Source: Shewanella canadensis (lineage in GTDB: Bacteria; Pseudomonadota; Gammaproteobacteria; Enterobacterales; Shewanellaceae). From it: DNA of 64,000 bases. The position numbers were made by a program, and so were the translations under genes. This document shows, piece after piece, positions 1 through 8,251 of this stretch (position 1 is the stretch's first letter; the number at the start of each line of letters is the position of its first letter). The notes below the pieces were generated by a model. It did not search any database and was not told the DNA's origin. It saw nothing but the letters and a program-made list of their open reading frames with translations. The stretch is from assembly GCF_003966225.1 (NCBI RefSeq), contig NZ_RXNU01000007.1, positions 62,001 to 126,000 on the forward strand, read 5' to 3'.

Positions 1-906
1 AAATGAGGCCAGGCCGACTAACTGGCCAAGCTCTACGAGAGTCAAAGACTGCATCTCTAACTGACTGCCATACAAGCCCAGCAGCTCGGCCAGAGCACTA
101 TCCAGATACCAGACTAACAGGTTAATGATTATCCATGCCAGAACGCCACCTATGATTCCATACCAGATCCCGGTATAGAGAAACGGTCTCTGAATAAAGG
201 CTTCGGTCGCGCCGACGAGTTTCATCACCTCGATCTCGGTGCGACGATTCATGATAGCTAAGCGAATCGTATTGCCTATCACCAGTACCACGGCTAACAC
301 TAAGAGTGCCGCAATGGCGAGTACCGTTCGCTCCAATAGTTTCACGACCGCCTGAAGTCGCTCCAACCACTCGATATCGAGTCGGCCAAAACTGACTTCG
401 GGTTCCATTTCCAGCTTCTTAAGCAATTCACGCGCCCCAACCGGGCTGGAATATTTCAGGCTTGGAGTTACCGTGACGACCGCAGGGAGCGGATTGGTAT
501 CTAAATAGGAAAGAGCTTCGCCAAAACCGGATAAGCGTTGAAACTCTTCGAGGGCCTGAGCGCGGTTAATATAGTTAACGTCGCTCACTTCAGGAAAAAC
601 TTTAATGCGAGAGATCAAGCTCTGAATCGTTCTTTCACTTCGCCCTTCATCAATAAAAAGTGAAATTTCAGCCGCGCTATTCCATGATTGGGTGATGGTC
701 TCTGCATTCTTAACCAGTACTTGCAGCGCCGCAGGCAGGCTCAAGCTAACCCCAAGCACGGCCATCGTCATAAGTGAGGAGACAGGGTTACGCCACAACT
801 CGCCCATACTGCCCATAGCGTGTTGGATATGACGAATAAAGAACATCACAATACGACCCGAAATAGGCAATTTGCTTCTGGTTAACTGAGGTTTATTGCT
901 CATCAT
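1..906 (-). CDS. ftsX: Cell division protein FtsX (partial, C-terminus outside window)
   Basis: Membrane partner of the ATPase FtsE; in gammaproteobacteria the FtsEX complex sits at the septum and activates periplasmic cell-wall hydrolases through EnvC-type factors. The frame is open from the start to the left edge (302 codons). I see a hydrophobic segment near residues 37-60, a periplasmic domain, then two further hydrophobic segments (about 205-230 and 255-280); the last membrane segment is missing because the gene leaves the window. The start overlaps the ftsE stop (ATG at 906-904 inside ATGATG, TGA at 905-903), so the two are translationally coupled. A second in-frame ATG at 903-901 is equally possible. 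Family length is roughly 320-350 residues, so only the tail is missing. Confidence 0.93.
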   Translation of the reverse strand, partial: MMSNKPQLTRSKLPISGRIVMFFIRHIQHAMGSMGELWRNPVSSLMTMAVLGVSLSLPAALQVLVKNAETITQSWNSAAEISLFIDEGRSERTIQSLISRIKVFPEVSDVNYINRAQALEEFQRLSGFGEALSYLDTNPLPAVVTVTPSLKYSSPVGARELLKKLEMEPEVSFGRLDIEWLERLQAVVKLLERTVLAIAALLVLAVVLVIGNTIRLAIMNRRTEIEVMKLVGATEAFIQRPFLYTGIWYGIIGGVLAWIIINLLVWYLDSALAELLGLYGSQLEMQSLTLVELGQLVGLASF

Positions 907-1598
907 GATCCCTTTAACCCATCAGCCGAAGGCGTCAGCTCTTCGCCACCCAACACATGTCCCTGTTTCAAAGTCAGTGTACGATATTTCATGCGGGCGA
1001 TAAGCCCCAAATCATGGGTCGCGATCAGTACTGTGGTGCCAGAGTCATTAAAGGTTTCAAATAACCGTAGAATGTCCATAGACAACTTAGGATCTAAGTT
1101 ACCCGTAGGTTCATCGGCCAACAATAACGGCGGCTTATTAACGATTGCACGGGCAATGCCCACACGCTGCTGTTCACCACCAGACAACATGATGGGGCTA
1201 TGGCGCTCTTTGCCATAGAGCCCCACCATATCCAATGCAGCTAAAACCCTTTTTTTTATCTCACCATGGGAAAAACCTTCGATCACCAAAGGCAGGGCGA
1301 CGTTGTCGAAAACACTCTTTTCCATCAACAGATGATGACTCTGGAAAATCATCCCAATGTCACGTCTTAAAAATGGAACATCCGAGCGTGAAAGCTTTGC
1401 AATATCATGTCCGTTAATTAACACACGCCCGGCATTAGCGCGTTCGATTACTGTGATTAATTTAAGCAATGTACTCTTACCGGCGCCGGAGTGACCCGTT
1501 AAAAAGGCCATCTCGCCGCGCTTTAGGTGAAAGTTAACATCTGACAAGGCTTTCTGCCCACCAGGATAAACCTTGCTTACCTGCTCAAATTGAATCAT
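903..1598 (-). CDS. ftsE: Cell division ATP-binding protein FtsE
   Basis: ABC-type ATPase that pairs with FtsX at the division septum. The 231 residues show all nucleotide-binding motifs: Walker A GHSGAGKS at 35-42, Q-loop Gln86, signature LSGGE at 138-142 and Walker B LLLADE at 158-163. Length is close to the family norm (about 222). The gene lies 31 bp downstream of ftsY and overlaps ftsX, giving the usual ftsY-ftsE-ftsX operon. Nothing unusual in the sequence. Confidence 0.96.
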   Translation of the reverse strand: MIQFEQVSKVYPGGQKALSDVNFHLKRGEMAFLTGHSGAGKSTLLKLITVIERANAGRVLINGHDIAKLSRSDVPFLRRDIGMIFQSHHLLMEKSVFDNVALPLVIEGFSHGEIKKRVLAALDMVGLYGKERHSPIMLSGGEQQRVGIARAIVNKPPLLLADEPTGNLDPKLSMDILRLFETFNDSGTTVLIATHDLGLIARMKYRTLTLKQGHVLGGEELTPSADGLKGS

Positions 1599-1629
1599 CT
1601 ATTTCTCATTCTTTTAAAAAAGAGCCCTA

Positions 1630-3228
1630 CTACTTCTTCTCATCACTCTCTTGAGTAAAAAGCGCATCGACAAAATCTTTGGCATCGAAGGTGCGTAGAT
1701 CATCGATCTGCTCACCGACACCGATATGACGGATAGGAATACCAAACTTATCGGCAATCGCAAAAATCACACCGCCTTTCGCAGTACCATCAAGCTTACT
1801 GATTGTGATACCGGTAACACCAACCGCTTTTTTAAATAACTCTGCCTGACTAATTGCATTTTGGCCAGTACTCGCATCTAAGGTCAACATAACCTCATGA
1901 GGCGCGGACTCATCTTGCTTTTTCATCACACGGATAACCTTCTTCAGCTCATCCATCAGATGCGCCTTATTCTGAAGTCGACCCGCGGTATCGGCGATCA
2001 GAATATCGATTTTACGAGCACGAGCCGCCTGAAGCGCATCAAACAACACTGACGCACTATCGGCACCAGTATGTTGCGCCACGACAGGAATGTCATTTCG
2101 CTGTCCCCACACCTGTAACTGCTCAACCGCAGCCGCACGGAAGGTATCACCGGCAGCCAGCATCACGGACTTACCTTGCGCCTGATATTGCTTAGCCAGT
2201 TTGCCAATTGTCGTCGTTTTTCCGACCCCATTAACGCCGACCATCAAGATAACAAAAGGTCCGTCGGCACTTTCAGGAACGAGTGGGATTGAGACAGGCT
2301 CTAATATTTTTTGCATCTCATCACGCAAAATCTCATATAAAGCTTCACCATCTTTTAACTGTTTACGGCTAGCTTGCTCGGTCAGACTATCGATTAACCG
2401 TGTTGTTGTTTCAACGCCGATATCCGCAATAAGCAACTGCTCTTCAAGCTCTTCGAAAAGATCATCGTCGATCTTCTTACCGCTAAACAGGCTAACGAAC
2501 CCGCTACCTATATTCTCACTAGTGCGCTTAAGGCCGCGTTTAAGACGGGCAAAAAATCCCTCTTTGGTGGGTTTTTCCTGAGGCTCTGGTTGTTTTTCAG
2601 TTTCTTGCTCTGCCGCCACTTGTTCAGCGTCCAGTGCAGCGGCTTCAGCCTCAATACGCGCCAGCTCGGCTTGCTTAGCCTGCTCCTCGGCCAGTGCTAC
2701 AGCTTCTGCCTCGATACGTGCCAGCTCCGCTTGCTTAGCCTGCTCCTCGGCCAGTGCTAGAGCTTCAGCCTCAATACGTACCAATTCGGCTTGTTTAGCC
2801 TGCTCTTCGGCCAATGCTAGAGCTTCTGCCTCAATACGAGCCAGCTCGGCTTGCTTGGCCTGCTCTTCGGCAAGTGCTAGAGCTTCTGCCTCAATACGTG
2901 CCAGTTCGGCTTGCTTAGCCTGCTCTTCGGCCAGCGCTAGAGCTTCAGCCTCGATACGCGCCAGTTCGGCTTGCTTAGTCTGCTCTTCGGCCAGCGCTAG
3001 AGCTTCAGCCTCGATACGCGCCAGTTCAGCTTGCTTAGCCTGCTCTTCGGCCAGCGCTAGAGCTTCAGCCTCGATACCTGCCTGCTCGGCTTGCTTAGTC
3101 TGCTCTTCGGCCACCGCCGCAGTTTCGACCGCTTCTTGTGATTCAGTTACAACTTCTGCTTCTGGCGCACTAACTTCATCTTTCGACTTATCTTTGCGAA
3201 ACCAGGAAAAAAAACCTTTCTTTGCCAT
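1630..3228 (-). CDS. ftsY: Signal recognition particle receptor FtsY with expanded N-terminal repeat region
   Basis: GTPase that receives ribosome-nascent chain-SRP complexes at the inner membrane. The C-terminal NG domain is intact: G1 GVNGVGKT at 331-338, DTAGR at 413-417 and SKLDGTAKGG at 477-486. The first residues (MAKKGFFSWFRK) form the basic amphipathic lipid-binding start typical of FtsY. Between about residues 40 and 200 the acidic A domain consists of eight near-identical 20-residue repeats (AEEQAKQAELARIEAEALAL type), likely a long charged helix. At 532 residues it is slightly longer than E. coli FtsY (497). First gene of the ftsY-ftsE-ftsX operon. Confidence 0.96.
   Translation of the reverse strand: MAKKGFFSWFRKDKSKDEVSAPEAEVVTESQEAVETAAVAEEQTKQAEQAGIEAEALALAEEQAKQAELARIEAEALALAEEQTKQAELARIEAEALALAEEQAKQAELARIEAEALALAEEQAKQAELARIEAEALALAEEQAKQAELVRIEAEALALAEEQAKQAELARIEAEAVALAEEQAKQAELARIEAEAAALDAEQVAAEQETEKQPEPQEKPTKEGFFARLKRGLKRTSENIGSGFVSLFSGKKIDDDLFEELEEQLLIADIGVETTTRLIDSLTEQASRKQLKDGEALYEILRDEMQKILEPVSIPLVPESADGPFVILMVGVNGVGKTTTIGKLAKQYQAQGKSVMLAAGDTFRAAAVEQLQVWGQRNDIPVVAQHTGADSASVLFDALQAARARKIDILIADTAGRLQNKAHLMDELKKVIRVMKKQDESAPHEVMLTLDASTGQNAISQAELFKKAVGVTGITISKLDGTAKGGVIFAIADKFGIPIRHIGVGEQIDDLRTFDAKDFVDALFTQESDEKK
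2630..3112 (-). repeat. 60-bp tandem repeat inside ftsY (8 copies)
   Basis: Eight consecutive 60-bp units encode the 20-residue repeat of the FtsY A domain. The units are in phase and differ at a few positions, for example Ala/Thr after Gln and Arg/Gly/Val near the middle. The copy nearest the protein N-terminus is the most divergent. High DNA identity suggests copy number can change by slippage or recombination. Confidence 0.95.
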
Positions 3229-3656
3229 GTGTAATACCAGTACTCAACTAACTGACTTAACTTTATAAACCGGAAGGCCAACGAACTCTTACGCAAGAGT
3301 TGAAAACCATCCTGTCATGCATTTTGTATTTTTATCTGACGACTCTATTCTGCCACGATATTTTTCTCGAGCTTAACCACTATATGTACCCAGAATATGT
3401 CTCCAAAAAAGAGCTCACATAAGCTGAACTCATTTTTGGTGCACATTATAACCAGCAGGCTATTTATGACCAGAAAATAGGGCTAAATATGTAGAGGAAC
3501 TAACCATTTCCGGCATTAGCTATTAGGTTTTCACCATTTAGCCCTGCTTTGAGTTAAAATAACCTCCTCAATCAAGCGAGACAGTCTACCACTTTCTCAC
3601 TTCAGGAAAAATCGCAGTACTATTTACAATCAATAATTCGCCTAACAGGATTTTAG
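3229..3656. other. Divergent intergenic region ftsY / rsmD
   Basis: 428 bp between two divergently transcribed genes, so it should hold both promoters. I see no convincing gene. The rsmD-proximal half contains AT-rich promoter-like stretches (for example around 3550-3562), but I could not fix a start site. Confidence 0.5.
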
Positions 3657-4238
3657 ATGGCTAAAAATCGACCTTCCAGTGGTCAAGTTCGTATCATTGC
3701 CGGCCAATGGCGTTCCCGTCGTTTACCCATTCAAGATCTAGAAGGGTTAAGGCCTACAACGGATCGCGTCAGGGAGACCCTGTTCAACTGGCTGGCCGGA
3801 GATCTTACCGGGGCTCGCATACTCGACTGCTTCGGTGGCAGCGGGGCTTTATGTCTGGAGTCGCTATCTCGTTATGCAAGCTACGCCAAGGTATTCGAGC
3901 TACAGACGAGTGCGGCACTGCAACTCAAAGAAAACCTGAAAACATTGAAGTGTGACTCATCTACTGCTGAAGTCATTCAAGGTGACACCCTTAAGCTATT
4001 AGCGGTCAAGCCAAGCGAAGGGTTCGATATTATTTATATCGATCCGCCATTTAGAAAAGGGTTAGCGGAAAAGACGATTCAGCTTATCGCAGACAACGGT
4101 TGGCTCAATGAAAACGCGCAAATTTATGTCGAGACCGAAAGTGAAACGACACATTTAGCCGTGCCAGACGATTGGGTTCAACTAAAAGAGAAAAAAGCCG
4201 GACAAGTGATTTACCGCTTATATCAATATCAGCCTTAA
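3657..4238 (+). CDS. rsmD: 16S rRNA (guanine(966)-N(2))-methyltransferase RsmD
   Basis: SAM-dependent methyltransferase that modifies G966 of 16S rRNA. 193 residues, close to the family norm. The glycine-rich SAM-binding segment (LDCFGGSGAL) starts near residue 56, and the catalytic DPPF motif is at 129-132. The order ftsY - rsmD (divergent) - DUF1145 matches the E. coli ftsY-rsmD-yhhL neighbourhood. The start ATG at 3657 has no strong Shine-Dalgarno, but the protein begins with the expected basic N-terminus followed by RIIAGQWR. Confidence 0.95.
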   Translation: MAKNRPSSGQVRIIAGQWRSRRLPIQDLEGLRPTTDRVRETLFNWLAGDLTGARILDCFGGSGALCLESLSRYASYAKVFELQTSAALQLKENLKTLKCDSSTAEVIQGDTLKLLAVKPSEGFDIIYIDPPFRKGLAEKTIQLIADNGWLNENAQIYVETESETTHLAVPDDWVQLKEKKAGQVIYRLYQYQP

Positions 4239-4280
4239 TGCTAGGTGCTAGGTGCTAGGTGCTAGGTGCTAGGTGCTAGG
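4239..4280. repeat. 7-bp tandem microsatellite (CTAGGTG)
   Basis: Directly after the rsmD stop codon the heptamer CTAGGTG is repeated about 5.7 times, starting at 4241. It lies 46 bp before the next gene. A perfect short repeat like this is expected to vary in length between strains. Confidence 0.95.
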
Positions 4281-4326
4281 CAGATTTGCCGCTCGACTTT
4301 AAAACAGAACCATTTATGAGAAGAAT

Positions 4327-4617
4327 ATGAAATTTGTAATTACTACAGGTAAGGCTGTCACCCTCTTCGCCTGGCTTTTAATGACATACAACCTGATCAT
4401 GCCATTTGAAGGCTATATCGCGATCATTCTATATATACTGCTGGCCATCACCGCATTTATGCACTGTTTTCAAGTGATTATATTCCACACCATATTCAAA
4501 TCACTACTGCCTCTAAAGAAGGGGGACTACTTCAGCGTATTTATATTTGGGGCATTTAGCCTGTTGCAATACAGAAGTAAGGTAATGCAAAACTTAGAGA
4601 ATGCGGAGACAAGGTAA
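4327..4617 (+). CDS. DUF1145 family inner-membrane protein (YhhL-like)
   Basis: Small hydrophobic protein of 96 residues with three likely membrane segments (about 8-24, 29-48 and 68-85) and a charged C-terminus. The length, the MPF motif near residues 25-27 and the position just downstream of rsmD fit the DUF1145/YhhL family. Its biochemical function is not known to me. It is on the same strand as rsmD, 88 bp away, with the heptamer microsatellite in between, so they may share a transcript. Confidence 0.75.
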   Translation: MKFVITTGKAVTLFAWLLMTYNLIMPFEGYIAIILYILLAITAFMHCFQVIIFHTIFKSLLPLKKGDYFSVFIFGAFSLLQYRSKVMQNLENAETR

Positions 4618-5224
4618 GAGTGCCTAGGGAAGAGGTAAGATCAAGTAATCTTGGTCTTATCAATCAAGACTAGACAACAACCTCCTTAATTTCATTCAAT
4701 AGCATCGCCTTCCAACCAAACCCCACTGCCGCATTAAGCTATGAGCGTTCAAGCAGCTTCCTCTGACTTGGGTGATTCACTTATTTCAACCACAACTCTT
4801 GAAACCAAGCTAATTCACGTAAGTTATCTAAGTCAGTCCCTAAGAGCGAAAATCTCACCTTCTTATAAAACTCAAAGATTAGAGACTATTAAATCGAAGA
4901 GATAGATCAACCCGTCGGTGACAAGGCCGTTCTATGACATCCATGTCACCACGGCATTTGTGAATCCATTCACATCAGATGTCGCGGCCGAGGCTATAGT
5001 GGACCTTTCTATTAATAGAGAGAGTGCCGAGTCAAAGAAGTGCCTGCATAAAAGTACGCTACAGGCGATAGATAACAGCTCGCTTCTGAATTACTTAAAA
5101 AGATGATGCAATAAGTAAGTTCGAAAATCGTAACAGGACAATCATATTTTGCCTCAAATACAAACCCACTCCTACACCATCCATGGCGTTCGCGGATAAG
5201 TACTTCAAACGAGAAGTCCATGTA
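4618..5224. other. Gene-poor intergenic region downstream of DUF1145 gene
   Basis: About 600 bp with no gene I can support. Two short open frames on opposite strands (around 4918-5106 and 5012-5227) have no recognisable motif, no good ribosome-binding site, and overlap each other. A short inverted repeat (CAAG-TAAT-CTTG, near 4642) is present. This may be decayed sequence. Confidence 0.5.
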
Positions 5225-5259
5225 CAAAAAAGCCCCGTTGATAACAACGAGGCTTCTTA
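5225..5259 (-). terminator. Rho-independent terminator of cymA
   Basis: Read on the minus strand, an AGCCTCGTTG / CAACGGGGCT hairpin with a 4-base loop and one mismatch is followed by six T residues. It lies about 60 bp past the cymA stop codon. Confidence 0.85.
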
Positions 5260-5317
5260 GTCACTCAATAACAATACCGATGAATCGATACTGCTAGCTA
5301 TTCAATGCTAAATAGCA

Positions 5318-5881
5318 TTATCCCTTAGGATATGGGTGAGCAACGCCTTTGTGACAATCGATACAAGTCTTTCTCTTGTCTTCAGCTTTCTTGAAGTTAT
5401 TGCTATGCATTCTCTTAGCCATCTTCTTCATAGTCTCAGGCTGATCTTCGTAGATACGCTTGTGACAGTTCTGACAAGTAGAAGAATCGATAGAACGTAG
5501 GAAATCACGAGCGTGATCGGCCTGTTCTTTACGGTTTGCTTCTAACCACTCTTGGGTGTTGAAACCATCAATCGTTAAGAAGCCGATAACATCTTTAGAT
5601 ACGATGATCTTTTTAATAAGATACTGGAAAGGCTCTTGCGGAAGGTGACACTGCTGACATTCAACAACGATACCTGACTTACCGCCACCGTGTGCTGACG
5701 CCAGTACTTCATCCTTAAGAGAATGGTTGCTGTGACAAGTCATACAAAACTCATCAGAGCTTGTCGCGTGTAAAGTTTGTTGTGTAGCAAAGTAGCCAAC
5801 AACACCGACTACAATACCAACCACTAGTAGGGCAAATATTGAGTATTTCGCGCTTGGTCTAAATAGTGCACGCAAGTTCAT
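5318..5881 (-). CDS. cymA: Tetraheme menaquinol dehydrogenase CymA (NapC/NirT family)
   Basis: Inner-membrane c-type cytochrome that oxidises menaquinol and passes electrons to periplasmic terminal reductases (fumarate, nitrate, nitrite, DMSO, and the Mtr pathway for extracellular metals) in Shewanella. 187 residues, the same length as S. oneidensis CymA. One N-terminal membrane anchor (about 13-33) is followed by exactly four CXXCH heme sites with Cys at 46, 75, 136 and 173. The C-terminal KGVAHPYPKG tail is characteristic. The gene stands alone, with its own terminator downstream. This is the best taxonomic marker in the window. Confidence 0.96.
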   Translation of the reverse strand: MNLRALFRPSAKYSIFALLVVGIVVGVVGYFATQQTLHATSSDEFCMTCHSNHSLKDEVLASAHGGGKSGIVVECQQCHLPQEPFQYLIKKIIVSKDVIGFLTIDGFNTQEWLEANRKEQADHARDFLRSIDSSTCQNCHKRIYEDQPETMKKMAKRMHSNNFKKAEDKRKTCIDCHKGVAHPYPKG

Positions 5882-5956
5882 TACTCTTCTCCAAATTTTT
5901 TGATTATTATATATAAACTGATGTTACTTCATCTCTTTGAGCCCGAATTATAAACT

Positions 5957-5975
5957 AGATCATACTGATTGATCT
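5957..5975. promoter_or_regulatory. Palindrome upstream of cymA (possible regulator site)
   Basis: AGATCA-N7-TGATCT is an imperfect dyad about 80 bp upstream of the cymA start codon, a plausible operator position. The TGATCT half resembles part of FNR/CRP-type sites, but the spacing differs from both the FNR (N4) and CRP (N6) consensus, so the factor cannot be named. Confidence 0.35.
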
Positions 5976-6128
5976 GGCTGAAATAGTACAAAATGAGACC
6001 TAGCTCTAACTCTATATTGCGAAATATAGAAAATTGACCTTTGCTCAAATTATATTCGGCATCCCTAAAGTTAACTCAAAGCGATCACCTTAGCAATAGA
6101 ACACGCCTAATCATATGATTAGTAGTGA

Positions 6129-6166
6129 TTTTTATGTTTATTAACATGGTTTTTATGTTTATTAAC
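6129..6166. repeat. 17-bp direct repeat with 21-bp period
   Basis: TTTTTATGTTTATTAAC occurs twice without mismatch, at 6129-6145 and 6150-6166. The 21-bp period equals two DNA helical turns, which would place two bound proteins on the same face. Lies between cymA and the metal cluster. Confidence 0.9.
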
Positions 6167-6288
6167 TTCTTAAGTGAAAAAAATTCACGAAGAATTTTGA
6201 AAAAATTTTTTTGAAGAATGAAACTTTTTCTAGCACCTCTTGGTCTACTCATTCATAACCTTTATTCAATTTGCGAATAACAATAAGT

Positions 6289-6801
6289 ATGTCGAAGCAA
6301 TTAGCACATTTGGTATTAATCATCTCACTGGTAGGGCAATTTTTGCTTTCACCAGCGATGGCTATGCCGAGTTTGTTACATGCTTTCTCTCACTCTCAGA
6401 TGTCATTACTTTCTAACTCAGAGCTTTCTGAATCCGAACTCTCTGAGTCTGAACTCATGCCCGCAGAGGCTATGCCTGTTGTTACAAATCAAACGCAGCC
6501 GAATAATAATCTTCCCGCTAACGCAGACCAAGCCATGACACATGGCCAACAAGACTGTGATATGGCGATGTCAGGTTTAAGCAATCATGATGGCCCGACT
6601 ATCGATTGTGATGCGTTATGTGAAATGATGGGAGGCGGCAACTGTGCCTCTCACTGCACTTCAGCAACAGGCATCTTAACTCAACCTCAGATTAGCCTAA
6701 TATCGCCAGAAACAAGCGGTAGAGTGCAATCAGGCTCATGGTCAACCCAGACTGTCGAGCTATCATCATCTAATCCTCCTCCCAAATTTGAGCAAGCTTA
6801 A
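6289..6801 (+). CDS. Secreted Cys/Met/His-rich hypothetical protein
   Basis: I do not recognise the family. From the ATG at 6289 (170 residues) there is a clear signal peptide (hydrophobic core about 6-18, cleavage after AMA). A Ser/Glu-rich stretch with a repeated SELSE motif follows, then a Cys/Met/His-rich segment (QDCDMAM, CDALCEMMGGGNCASHC). These residues could bind Cu(I) or similar ions. An upstream in-frame TTG at 6271 is a less likely start because it would precede the signal peptide with six extra residues. First gene of the plus-strand metal cluster, which suggests a periplasmic metal sensor, buffer or leader-type role, but that is inference. Confidence 0.6.
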   Translation: MSKQLAHLVLIISLVGQFLLSPAMAMPSLLHAFSHSQMSLLSNSELSESELSESELMPAEAMPVVTNQTQPNNNLPANADQAMTHGQQDCDMAMSGLSNHDGPTIDCDALCEMMGGGNCASHCTSATGILTQPQISLISPETSGRVQSGSWSTQTVELSSSNPPPKFEQA

Positions 6802-6994
6802 CGTTATCCGTTATTAGTTTGGCGCATTCGCTGCGCACTCAATATTATATTTCTGCCTCAACATAGACAGATGCACGACGCTGAAAATAATTGCATAGAA
6901 AATTGATCTGATGATTCGATGATCTAATGTGATGATAACAGCCGCAATTTGACTGCATTTCTGTCGGGGCACATGCTCAAAATTGGAGTTTATT

Positions 6995-7420
6995 ATGAAA
7001 ACATTAATTACAGCTGTTGCACTTACCCTTGCAAGTTTTACCTCTATCGCTGCGAGCGTCTCTTTTCCTGACTCGCTGGTCGTTACCGGTATAAATGGAG
7101 AAAAGAGATTTGATGCTCATCAACCTCTGCTAGCAGACGGAGAGAATTTAATTCAACTTAGATATCACGATATTTTTGAGGTCAATGCGGATGACTCAGG
7201 CGCATGGGTAAAATCTGAGCCTCTGTACCTTTTAGTCGACTTCCAGGGTCAACAAGAGTACCAAGCTGCCACGCCGACTATTAACACTGAAGATGAAGCC
7301 TATGATTTCATCGAAAATCCGATTATTACACTTGAAGATGCTCAGGGTAAAAACAAAACAGTGGCCCTGCTCACTCATCAACAGCTGATGGCCAAAGTGT
7401 TATTGACACGAAAAAACTAG
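6995..7420 (+). CDS. DUF2057 (YccT-like) periplasmic protein
   Basis: 141 residues from the ATG at 6995, preceded by a good ribosome-binding site (TTGGAG, 6983-6988). Signal peptide about 1-18 (cleavage near SIAA-S). The mature part carries the pattern of DUF2057 proteins: VVTGINGEKRF, LADGENLIQLRYHDIFEVNADDS, VKSEPLYL. E. coli YccT, a member, affects curli assembly; the role here is unknown. Flanked by two Cys-rich secreted proteins, but nothing in its own sequence points to metal binding. Confidence 0.75.
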   Translation: MKTLITAVALTLASFTSIAASVSFPDSLVVTGINGEKRFDAHQPLLADGENLIQLRYHDIFEVNADDSGAWVKSEPLYLLVDFQGQQEYQAATPTINTEDEAYDFIENPIITLEDAQGKNKTVALLTHQQLMAKVLLTRKN

Positions 7421-7480
7421 CCTTAAGCTTGAACTCAATAGTGCGTTGATTAGAAAAATATCATTTACAACTCTGATAAA

Positions 7481-7496
7481 TGTGAATTACGTCAAT
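7481..7496 (+). promoter_or_regulatory. Possible CRP-type site
   Basis: TGTGA-N6-TCAAT, preceded by AAA, matches 8 of the 10 core CRP positions (TGTGA-N6-TCACA). It lies 54 bp upstream of the next start codon. Suggestive only. Confidence 0.3.
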
Positions 7497-7549
7497 GCGC
7501 TATTGCTTTCTCATGATAGACTTATCACAACTCATTATTCGGATGCATC

Positions 7550-7987
7550 ATGTTTAAATCAGTACGCCGTCATGCTTTAGTCTTTTTGGCCTTGCTCGCA
7601 ATGTTGAGCCAGGGCCTTATGACTAATGGTTTTTCGATGGTAAGAAATGCTGAAGCACATGAAGCTATGATGTCTGAATCACACGATTCAGACATGATGA
7701 GTATGGGAGATGGAGCTAACTGCCACTCAGAACAGACAAGCAACACTGACCATTGCTGCGATAATGAGCAGAACGAGGTGCTTCCCGGCACTGCTCAGAA
7801 CTGCTGTGACGGCGACGGATTTTGCCAGGGTAATTGTAGCCACTGTCTTGTTATCTCTGTGACTGGTACTCTATTTTACGCTAAATCTTGGCCTGGATTT
7901 AGTCCTTCCCAACTTTCAATGGCCACTCAAATGCCTTATTTCCACTCTATCTCGTTAACGACAGATCTCAGACCTCCTATAGCTTGA
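7550..7987 (+). CDS. Secreted Cys/His-rich protein, CopL-like candidate
   Basis: 145 residues with a signal peptide (hydrophobic 8-24) and then a Met/His/Ser/Asp-rich segment (SESHDSDMMSMGDG). A dense cysteine block follows: HCCDNEQ, NCCDGDGFCQGNCSHC. This layout resembles CopL-type small proteins encoded just upstream of copper-resistance operons, but the identity is not certain. The position ahead of the CusBA genes supports a copper or silver role. The C-terminal 40 residues are not metal-ligand rich. Confidence 0.5.
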   Translation: MFKSVRRHALVFLALLAMLSQGLMTNGFSMVRNAEAHEAMMSESHDSDMMSMGDGANCHSEQTSNTDHCCDNEQNEVLPGTAQNCCDGDGFCQGNCSHCLVISVTGTLFYAKSWPGFSPSQLSMATQMPYFHSISLTTDLRPPIA

Positions 7988-8251
7988 TTAACATTGGCTT
8001 AGGCCAACTAGATCATCAATCTAATCGATTGATACGCTATATCTAAGAACAATTATTATCGATCCAATTTATATCAAGAGTTCAGTAAGCGATTTCGAAC
8101 CTATGTATTTTTTGTAGGCTCAATCTCTGCATATGCTGAGCACTGCTACTAATTGCGATTGTATATTAGCCGTTATTTGTGATGCGCCAGTCAGTATTTC
8201 AGACACTTGCTCGCGATATCACTGCGGCCATCTATACGATGGAGTGAATTA

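Larger units (their letters stand above)
5882..6288. other. Divergent regulatory region cymA / metal cluster
   Basis: 407 bp between divergent starts. It contains a palindrome close to cymA and a 17-bp direct repeat in the middle (separate entries). It also has a very AT-rich block (6176-6230) that could act as a promoter or UP element for the plus-strand gene. No coding sequence seen. Confidence 0.6.

Noticed and set aside
2855..3268. Ser/Ala/Cys-rich plus-strand ORF over ftsY
   Set aside because: It is the antisense reading of the 60-bp ftsY repeats; such arrays stay open in several frames.
4918..5106. Possible 62-residue protein
   Set aside because: GTG start, no good ribosome-binding site, no motif, and overlapped by an equally weak frame on the other strand.
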